A stretch of DNA of 39,986 nt from positions 1 through 39,986 of the forward strand of contig CALMPJ010000060.1 of the NCBI GenBank assembly GCA_937871585.1. Reading direction: 5' to 3'. Positions within the stretch are counted from its first letter, which is position 1, and each line of letters begins with the position of its first letter. The notes under the pieces were generated by a model, which was not told the origin of the DNA, searched no databases, and worked only from the letters and a program-made list of their open reading frames with translations. Made by a program: the position numbers and the translations under genes. Source of the stretch: an uncultured Acidobacteriota bacterium. Its GTDB lineage: Bacteria > Acidobacteriota > Blastocatellia > Pyrinomonadales > Pyrinomonadaceae. Below, piece after piece: positions 34,285 through 39,986 of the stretch.

Positions 34285-36084
34285 TCACTTAAGGTTCAGT
34301 CGGTAAAGCGTGTATCTGCCAAATGCCTCGCCTTTGTCGCGAACATACCAACGGTCGATGGCGTCGAAATTAGTAAAGCCGTCAGTTTCGGCGATGGCGT
34401 AGGTGAGCGGAATGCCGTTCGTTCTCGGATCGAACCTTTCAATGTAGCGGGCGAATTTGTCGGCTTCGGCGTCGATCTCGCGGAATGTGAGCGGCTTGTA
34501 TTCGCTGTTCAGGCGGTCGCTGTGGCGGCCCCAGCCGAAAAGGGCGATCATCGAGACAAAATCATCGCCGTTCTTCATATTGGCGGCGAGGCTATTTGGC
34601 GATACGCCCAAATAGTAAAGATATTGGTAGTAACGCTCTTTGTTCTCCTGCCAAGTGACGCCCGCGAAAACGTGTTGATGCCGTGCCCACAACACCGGCT
34701 GCGGAGCCAGCGTCGGTAGATCGTCTCCCTCGGCAATGCCAAAGTGCATTACGTTCTCGTTTCTCCAGTTGCCGGTCTGTTTTGCGATCTCGTCGAGTTT
34801 GCGGGCGACCGGCAAAGCCTCGTCGCGAGCGACGTTTACGTCGTCCAGTATCTTCACGGTGTAGTGACATTCGACAAATCCCCAAGCAATTGCGATGACT
34901 GTAAGCGTTGCAAAGACAGCATTTCTTGCGGCGGGCTTAACATCCTTCGCTTTCGTCCAAAGCAAACCAAATGTCACTAGCAAAGCCGCTCCTGCGACGT
35001 AATTGCCGATAAACACCTGGTAATGTATCGGCTGCAGAGAACGTCCGGTGATTATCTGTTGATTGAAAACCACGAGCGGAACGAGCGCAAGTGAGATCGC
35101 AAAAATCGTGGAACGGTCGCAAAGTTCAAGCATCTTTGTCGCAACGGCGATCGCGATCATTGCGAGCGTCAGATAACCGATGATCTCAGGTACGCGAAAC
35201 AGATCAGGCTGACGCGTATAGACGAGCAGTTGAACATCGTCCATCGTATGCGAACGTTGGGATAGCAAATGTGCGTACGGAGCCAATGCGATCAAGCAGC
35301 CGATACCGACGATGACGAGGCGTTTGATGTCCGCGAACCAGCCGTTTGGTCGAACCACGAGCCAGCAAAGTCCTAAGCATCCGAGCCAAGCGATCGCTGT
35401 TGTCCAGACGTAGAAGTAAGAGAAGGCTGTGTAGGCGAAAGCGGCGGAAGACAAGGAGACAAGGAGTAAGGGAGACAAGGAGCGTTCGGACCTTTGGTTT
35501 ATGAGTTTCCAAACGAGGCCGAGGAAAAGAAAGAATGCAGGGAAAGCCATCGCAGGTATGTAGCGGCGGAAACCGGGGAAATATGGATAGGCGTAGCTCC
35601 AGCCGGTTATTTCGCCGATGGCTCCTTCGCCGGCGAAGATGGCTCCGCCTGCGAGCGTCACGAGTGAGCCTGCCATCGCAACAATGTCGTCGCCGGTGAT
35701 CATTCGGATCAGCCAAAACAGCAGTAATGCCGCGAAAAACGCCGCAAATGCACCGCCAAGCGTCATCGCCCACGGCGTTCCAATGCCAAGCAATCTCGCA
35801 GGCATTGCGATCGTGTACGGTGCGGCAAATTGTATCGAAAACAGCGATTCAGGCTGCGTGCTCTCAATCGAATCATCGCGGCCTGTGTAAGGGTCGTTTT
35901 TACGCGGGCGTCCGTCGATCAGTGCCCGCACATACGCGGCGTACGCAACCTCGTCGATGTCGTTGTAGGCATAATGACCGTTCCACGCGTCACCGCGAAG
36001 ATACAACATCTTCATCTGCGGATACAGCGAGAAAATTGCGAGAAAAACTCCCGCGATAATGCCAAAACGCCAACGGATCGCCAT
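34285..36084 (-). CDS. Multipass GT-C-like membrane protein, probable glycosyltransferase
   Basis: 599 aa with roughly ten to twelve membrane helices (between about residues 8 and 420) and a soluble C-terminal part of about 170 residues. The first extracytoplasmic loop has YNDIDEVAYAAYVRALIDGRP, an acidic DxD-like pair in the position typical of GT-C enzymes that use polyprenyl-linked sugars. No closer family is recognised. A helix or loop near residues 201-212 (RSLSPLLLVSLSS) is encoded by short tandem octamer repeats. The start is the first ATG after stops in a 61-base divergent gap. Confidence 0.65.
   Translation of the reverse strand: MAIRWRFGIIAGVFLAIFSLYPQMKMLYLRGDAWNGHYAYNDIDEVAYAAYVRALIDGRPRKNDPYTGRDDSIESTQPESLFSIQFAAPYTIAMPARLLGIGTPWAMTLGGAFAAFFAALLLFWLIRMITGDDIVAMAGSLVTLAGGAIFAGEGAIGEITGWSYAYPYFPGFRRYIPAMAFPAFFLFLGLVWKLINQRSERSLSPLLLVSLSSAAFAYTAFSYFYVWTTAIAWLGCLGLCWLVVRPNGWFADIKRLVIVGIGCLIALAPYAHLLSQRSHTMDDVQLLVYTRQPDLFRVPEIIGYLTLAMIAIAVATKMLELCDRSTIFAISLALVPLVVFNQQIITGRSLQPIHYQVFIGNYVAGAALLVTFGLLWTKAKDVKPAARNAVFATLTVIAIAWGFVECHYTVKILDDVNVARDEALPVARKLDEIAKQTGNWRNENVMHFGIAEGDDLPTLAPQPVLWARHQHVFAGVTWQENKERYYQYLYYLGVSPNSLAANMKNGDDFVSMIALFGWGRHSDRLNSEYKPLTFREIDAEADKFARYIERFDPRTNGIPLTYAIAETDGFTNFDAIDRWYVRDKGEAFGRYTLYRLNLK
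35455..35482. repeat. In-frame short tandem octamer repeat in the GT-C-like gene
   Basis: Plus-strand units GGAGACAA, GGAGTAAG, GGAGACAA and a partial GGAG, preceded by the similar GGAAGACAA at 35446-35454. It encodes part of a Ser/Leu-rich stretch on the minus strand without breaking the frame. Confidence 0.65.
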
Positions 36085-36145
36085 AAAGAACTGTCAGATT
36101 AGCATATTCCAACGACCGACCGAATTGTGGTAAATTGTGGTTACT
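36085..36145. promoter_or_regulatory. Divergent gap with a direct repeat
   Basis: 61 bases between two divergent starts. AATTGTGGT occurs twice (36123-36131 and 36133-36141), 10 bases apart, just before the ATG of the TonB-like gene; a tandem CGAC/CGAC element precedes it. This could be a regulator site shared by both genes. No good -35/-10 pair was identified. Confidence 0.35.
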
Positions 36146-37030
36146 ATGAACAAACATATTTCCCGCATCGCGTTGGCGTTGGTAGCACTTTCCTTTTCCG
36201 GAATCGCCTCGGCTCAGATCGTGGATCAAGAGGCAAAGCTTAAATCGCTTCCGAAACTAGAGAAACGGCCAATTTCCGAACGTCATATGTTCGGTACTAA
36301 ACTGACCGTAAATGTTTCAGTTGATGAAAAAGGTAATGTAATAGCCGTGCAATCTATTACCGGTCCGGGCGATACGTGTCAGGATATTAGCTTGCCGGAG
36401 GTGGTCGCGATCAGAAAGGCGGCGGAAGCGATCGCATTCAAGGCAAAGTTTGATCCGGCAATTGGAAATGGAGAGAAAGTCGCTTCGAGTGCCGCAATAG
36501 AAATCGAGTTTCCTACAATGGTCAAGGCGATGCCGGTCACGGAATCTGAGTCGTCGATCTCAACGTCGAGGGGTTATACCAGTACGGGAGACAATGTTAT
36601 AGCGATGCGTGTGAAGGAGAGCGGTGAAACTTCGGCTGCTTCCGCGAACGAGAAATCAGCTAAACCGTCCGAATCCAACTCCGGCGTAGGAGGATTGGGC
36701 GTACAGAAGGACGAAGTCGCTTTAAGTCCAAGCACAAAGGTAAATGATGATGGCACTCTTCCGGGTGGAGTCCTGAACGGCAAACCCAGCGTATTGTCGA
36801 AGCCCGTTTATCCGGCCGCTGCACGAGCAGTTAGAGCTTCGGGCTCGGTTAATGTACAAGTGTTAATTGGCGAAGATGGTAAGATCTTATCGGCCACGCC
36901 AATATCTGGACATCCGTTACTTCGAACATCGGCGAGGCATGCAGCTTGCAGCTCCAGATTCGGTCCGACAACACTTTCCGGGGTGCCTGTAAAGGTTTCG
37001 GGCATTATCACGTACAATTTCGTTCCATGA
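36146..37030 (+). CDS. Secreted protein with TonB C-terminal-like domains
   Basis: 294 aa from ATG 36146 (the GTG at 36137 is less likely). Signal peptide (about 1-24, ending IASAQ). Residues about 51-122 resemble a TonB-C-like fold (TKLTVNVSVDEKGNVIAVQSITGPG), then a low-complexity linker rich in Ser and Glu, then a clear TonB C-terminal domain (about 210-294: KPVYPAAARAVRASGSVNVQVLIGEDGKILSATPISGHPLLR). There is no N-terminal anchor resembling true TonB and no ExbB/ExbD nearby, so it is likely a periplasmic member of the widespread 'energy transducer TonB' group found in Acidobacteria, with an unproven role. Confidence 0.82.
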   Translation: MNKHISRIALALVALSFSGIASAQIVDQEAKLKSLPKLEKRPISERHMFGTKLTVNVSVDEKGNVIAVQSITGPGDTCQDISLPEVVAIRKAAEAIAFKAKFDPAIGNGEKVASSAAIEIEFPTMVKAMPVTESESSISTSRGYTSTGDNVIAMRVKESGETSAASANEKSAKPSESNSGVGGLGVQKDEVALSPSTKVNDDGTLPGGVLNGKPSVLSKPVYPAAARAVRASGSVNVQVLIGEDGKILSATPISGHPLLRTSARHAACSSRFGPTTLSGVPVKVSGIITYNFVP

Positions 37031-37038
37031 TCGAATGG

Positions 37039-38601
37039 TTACTTCGTTACAAGTTTCGCTAACTCGCGCTTCAGCAACTTGCCGGTCGGGCCTTTGGGGA
37101 TGTCGTCCAGGAAATGGACGGTTTTAGGGCATTTGTAGTCGGCTAGGTGTTGTTTGCAGAAGTTGATGATGTCCTGTTCGGTGACTTGTGGGGCGGCGGG
37201 CACACTCCCTACCGATCGTGTTTCTGCCTTTAAAACAATAAACGCTGCAACTTCTTCGCCGTAGAGGTCGTCGGGGACGCCGATGCAGGCGGCTGCGGCG
37301 ACTGCTGGATGTGTATATAGAACGTCGTCGATCTCTCGTGGATAGATGTTTTCGCCGCCGCGGATGATCATGTCGGATTTGCGGTCGGCGATGTAGTAAA
37401 AGCCGTCGGCGTCGCGATAGCCGATGTCGCCGGTGTGAAACCAGCCGTTGGCAAATGCCGTCTCCGTCGCATAAGGATTCTTGAAATATCCTTTGCAGAT
37501 GTTCGGCCCGCGAAGTACGATCTCGCCGAGTTCACCGTCGGGCTGCGGCTCGTCATTCTCATTAAAGATCGCCATCTCATTGCCGATCGGCTTGCCGCAC
37601 GAGCCCGGACGCCGCTCTTTGTTTGGCGGATTGAACGTCGAGCGGCACGTCGATTCCGACAGGCCATAGCCCTCGATCACGAGCACGCCGAAGGTTTCCT
37701 CAAATCGATTTAGTACCTCAGCCGGAACCGGAGCCGAGCCGCACATGGCGAATCTTAACGATTTTGGATTCTGGATTTTGGATTTTGGATTCCGTTCTGA
37801 ATTCTGAATTCCGAATTCTGCATTTTTCTGTAAAAGCATACTCAACATCGTCGCGACGCTTCCGAAGCTTGTGATCTTGTATTTCTCGATTATGTCCCAG
37901 AATCTTGATGCCGAGAATTTTGGGCTGACGACGGTTGAGCCGCCGGCATAGAGCGCCGTCATCGTTGTGACAGAGACGGCGTTCATGTGGAACAGCGGCA
38001 TTACGGTCAGCAGCCGGTCGTCCTCACCAAAGCCCATCCATTCCGCGATCTGTTGTGCGTTTGCCAGTAGATTGCCGTGAGTCAGCAGACAGCCCTTAGG
38101 CTTGCCGGTTGTGCCTGAGGTGTAGATGATGATGGCGTCGTCGTCGGGATCGATAAAAATGTCGGAACCGCTAGCGTCAGCCGCCGGCAAGTTTGCTAGG
38201 TCCAGTGCGACGTTGGGAATACCAAACCGCGTCGTCGTAGTAGCATCGCCCGTGCCGCCCGCTGACGCAGGCGGTTCTGACAAGAGCAACTTCGATTCGG
38301 AGTTGTTGACGACCCATTCGATCTCCTCGGATTTGAGCAGGGAATTGACCGGCCCGGCGATGGCGCCGATCTTCCAGCAGGCGAAGTAGGCGATGATGTA
38401 TTCGGGTGAATTCGGCATCAGCAGGCTGACAACGTCGCCTTTTGCTATGCCATTTGCGAGCAGCAAATTTGCTGTTCCATTGACTGAATGGTCGAATTCG
38501 GCGTATGTCCATTGACGTCCGTCCGTCTCGGAAAAAAGAAATGGCTTGTTGCCGTATGCGGCAACTCGTTGTTCGAGCAGTTGTCTGACGTTGTCGCTCA
38601 T
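37039..38601 (-). CDS. Acyl-CoA synthetase (long-chain-fatty-acid-CoA ligase-like) containing in-frame repeats
   Basis: 520 aa from ATG 38601 (an in-frame TTG at 38607 is less likely). AMP-forming enzyme that activates carboxylic acids to CoA thioesters. Motifs: IIYTSGTTGKPKG (158-170), GYGLSESTCRST, GWFHTGDIGYRDADG, DRKSDMIIRGGENIYPREID and the catalytic lysine in GPTGKLLKREL. Chain-length preference is unknown. Two short repeat elements interrupt the family pattern in frame: a hairpin coding PPASAGG near residues 110-116 and nine heptamers coding residues 260-281. Both fall in likely surface loops, so the enzyme may still work. It is divergent from an aldehyde dehydrogenase gene. Confidence 0.9.
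   Translation of the reverse strand: MSDNVRQLLEQRVAAYGNKPFLFSETDGRQWTYAEFDHSVNGTANLLLANGIAKGDVVSLLMPNSPEYIIAYFACWKIGAIAGPVNSLLKSEEIEWVVNNSESKLLLSEPPASAGGTGDATTTTRFGIPNVALDLANLPAADASGSDIFIDPDDDAIIIYTSGTTGKPKGCLLTHGNLLANAQQIAEWMGFGEDDRLLTVMPLFHMNAVSVTTMTALYAGGSTVVSPKFSASRFWDIIEKYKITSFGSVATMLSMLLQKNAEFGIQNSERNPKSKIQNPKSLRFAMCGSAPVPAEVLNRFEETFGVLVIEGYGLSESTCRSTFNPPNKERRPGSCGKPIGNEMAIFNENDEPQPDGELGEIVLRGPNICKGYFKNPYATETAFANGWFHTGDIGYRDADGFYYIADRKSDMIIRGGENIYPREIDDVLYTHPAVAAAACIGVPDDLYGEEVAAFIVLKAETRSVGSVPAAPQVTEQDIINFCKQHLADYKCPKTVHFLDDIPKGPTGKLLKRELAKLVTK
37760..37822. repeat. Nine tandem heptamers inside the acyl-CoA ligase gene
   Basis: Plus strand: five units of GATTYYG type (GATTTTG, GATTCTG, GATTTTG, GATTTTG, GATTCCG) followed by four of TTCYGMA type (TTCTGAA, TTCTGAA, TTCCGAA, TTCTGCA). 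Nine heptamers make 63 bases, exactly 21 codons, so the frame is kept. The encoded peptide contains NPKSKIQNPKS just before the conserved LRFAMCGSAPVP. Confidence 0.9.
38255..38274 (-). repeat. REP-like GC-rich hairpin inside the acyl-CoA ligase gene
   Basis: Minus strand: CCGCCTGC, loop GTCA, GCGGGCGG, an 8-bp stem with one G-U pair. It encodes PPASAGG in the ligase. Confidence 0.6.
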
Positions 38602-38617
38602 CGCCAATAAATATAAT
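38591..38617 (+). promoter_or_regulatory. AT-rich divergent promoter region, perfect -10 for the aldehyde dehydrogenase gene
   Basis: TATAAT at 38612-38617 on the plus strand with TTGTCG 15 bases upstream (38591-38596), a short spacer. The AATATAATATA core is nearly symmetric, so a -10 on the minus strand for the ligase gene (10 to 20 bases before its ATG) is also possible. The gap between the two ATGs is only 54 bases. Confidence 0.4.
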
Positions 38618-38655
38618 ATATGTGAGCATTATCATCGACAGGACAACGTAATAAT

Positions 38656-39986
38656 ATGACGACTTATCGCAGTTTTATCGGCGGCAAATGGATCGACTCG
38701 ACCTCTGGCAAAACGCTCCCGAACATCAATCCCGCGGACACAAACGACATCATCGGCCACGCGCAGATCTGCACTCGCGAAGAAGCTCGAAGTGCAGTCG
38801 AAGCGGCGTACAACGCCCGCCACGCGTGGAAGAACACGCCCGCACCCGCTCGCGGCCGAATTCTGACCGTTATGTCGCGGCTGATGGAACAGCACAAAGA
38901 GGAACTCGCCCAGCTGTTGACGCGCGAAGAAGGCAAGACCATCTCCGAAGCTCGCGGCGAAGTTCAGCGTGCGACAAACGTAATGGAATTCTGCGCCGGC
39001 GAGACGCGCCGTATGAACGGAGAGACGATCCAGAGCGAACTGCCGGACAATTGGGCATACACGATCAAGGAACCGCACGGCGTCGTTGCTTTGGTCACAC
39101 CGTGGAATTTCCCGGTTGCGATTCCCGTGTGGAAGATCGCTCCGGCATTGGCTGCGGGCAACACTGTCGTTTTCAAACCAGCGTCAAACACGCCTGCGAC
39201 TGCGGTACGTATTGTTGAGCTATTTATTGAGGCAGGCGTGCCGGACGGCGTGCTAAATCTTGTGATCGGTTCCGGCAGCGAGGCTGGCGACGAGATCATC
39301 AATCATCCGGCTGTTCGCGCCGTGTCGTTTACAGGTTCAAGCGAGATCGGGTTCAAGATGTACGAGCAGATCGCAAAACGCGGCATTCCGTTTCAGGCTG
39401 AGATGGGCGGCAAAAATCCTGTGGTCGTACTCGAAGACTGCGATATGGATCTCGCGGTTGAACACACAGCAGCAGGAGCGTTTGGTTCGACGGGACAGCG
39501 TTGTACGGCGACTTCGCGGGCGGTTGTTGTAAATTCGATCGCCGATAAATTTGTCGAAAAGATCGTTGCGAGAGCCAAAGCTTATAAGCTCGGAGCCGGA
39601 GTTGATCCGACAAGCGAGATCGGGCCTTCGGTCGATGAATCGCAGTTCAACACTGTTCTCAAATACATGGACATCGGCCGCGAAGATGGTGCGAAACTGC
39701 TTTGCGGCGGCGGAAAAGCAAGCGGCGAAGGCCTCGAAAATGGCTATTTTGTTGAGCCGACCGTGTTCGACCACGTCACGCCCGACATGAGGATCGCCCG
39801 CGAAGAAATATTCGGCCCAGTATTATCGATATTGCGTGTCAAAGATCTCGACGAGGCTATGACTGTAGCGAACGACTGCGAATACGGCCTTTCGTCGTCG
39901 ATCTTCTCAAACGACTACAATGACATATCGCGATTCGTCAGCGAGATTGAATCCGGCATGACGCACATCAATAGCCCAACAACTGG
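38656..39986 (+). CDS. NAD(P)-dependent aldehyde dehydrogenase, 3' end missing
   Basis: About 443 residues present; the frame is open to the window end, where a typical family member would have some 35-50 residues left. Start [19 protein letters not shown]. Catalytic features: [14 protein letters not shown] (Asn151), SFTGSSEIG (Rossmann loop), EMGGKNP (Glu249 general base) and [12 protein letters not shown] (Cys283 nucleophile), then EEIFGPVL. The N-terminus and the GQRCTATSR block resemble the alpha-ketoglutarate-semialdehyde / succinate-semialdehyde dehydrogenase group, but substrate cannot be fixed. It is divergent from the acyl-CoA ligase gene. Confidence 0.94.
   Translation, partial: MTTYRSFIGGKWIDSTSGKTLPNINPADTNDIIGHAQICTREEARSAVEAAYNARHAWKNTPAPARGRILTVMSRLMEQHKEELAQLLTREEGKTISEARGEVQRATNVMEFCAGETRRMNGETIQSELPDNWAYTIKEPHGVVALVTPWNFPVAIPVWKIAPALAAGNTVVFKPASNTPATAVRIVELFIEAGVPDGVLNLVIGSGSEAGDEIINHPAVRAVSFTGSSEIGFKMYEQIAKRGIPFQAEMGGKNPVVVLEDCDMDLAVEHTAAGAFGSTGQRCTATSRAVVVNSIADKFVEKIVARAKAYKLGAGVDPTSEIGPSVDESQFNTVLKYMDIGREDGAKLLCGGGKASGEGLENGYFVEPTVFDHVTPDMRIAREEIFGPVLSILRVKDLDEAMTVANDCEYGLSSSIFSNDYNDISRFVSEIESGMTHINSPTT

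Noticed and set aside
37760..37822. CRISPR-like array
   Set aside because: The units are 7 bases with no spacers and no cas genes nearby; they are tandem heptamers.

Overview
The window reads as chromosomal DNA of a Gram-negative bacterium, most likely an acidobacterium of the Blastocatellia/Pyrinomonadaceae type. This is inferred from gene content, not from a marker search. The supporting signs are an LPS Kdo transferase, a very large Oar-like TonB-dependent receptor with an N-terminal carboxypeptidase-regulatory-like domain, DUF4129/DUF4350/MoxR genes, Hfq, the MEP isoprenoid pathway, and compact operons with many ATGA overlaps. No rRNA, tRNA, CRISPR array, phage gene or transposase was seen.

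Layout. 1-2119 (+): 3' part of waaA and a membrane glycosyltransferase. 2116-4513 (+): F0 part of an ATP synthase (AtpZ-like, AtpI-like, a, c), closed by a good terminator; subunit b and the F1 genes are not here. 4645-6105 (+): membrane-anchored protein with a degenerate kinase (pseudokinase) domain. 6085-12572 (-): six-gene operon of a multipass membrane protein, DUF4129, DUF4350, a TauE/SafE permease, MoxR ATPase and an ankyrin-repeat protein whose signal peptide is cut off from its body by an in-frame TAA. 12701-18357 (-): a giant TonB-dependent receptor and, upstream, an NtrC-type sigma-54 activator; a near-consensus sigma-54 promoter lies between them. 18561-21967 (+): sppA and a PBP4-type carboxypeptidase. 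22057-26807 (+): murJ, gamma-carbonic-anhydrase-like protein, hisS, a small membrane protein and a DinB-like protein. 26826-27125 (-): tiny secreted arginine-rich protein. 27281-30927 (+): dxr, rseP, ispG. 30924-34254 (-): miaA, then hfq-tmk-holB-DUF2752 with ATGA or abutting junctions and a strong promoter just before hfq. 34285-36084 (-): multipass GT-C-like protein. 36146-37030 (+): secreted TonB-C-domain protein. 37039-38601 (-): acyl-CoA ligase. 38656-end (+): aldehyde dehydrogenase, cut by the window end.

Themes. Much of the window concerns the envelope: LPS, lipid II flipping, peptidoglycan trimming, signal-peptide and site-2 proteolysis, and TonB-linked uptake. The least ordinary material is (a) the probable EBP/sigma-54/TonB-receptor regulatory unit, (b) several small repeats of different kinds, two of them lying in frame inside the acyl-CoA ligase gene, (c) the broken ankyrin gene and (d) the pseudokinase. 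I did not find a clear new defence or mobile system.
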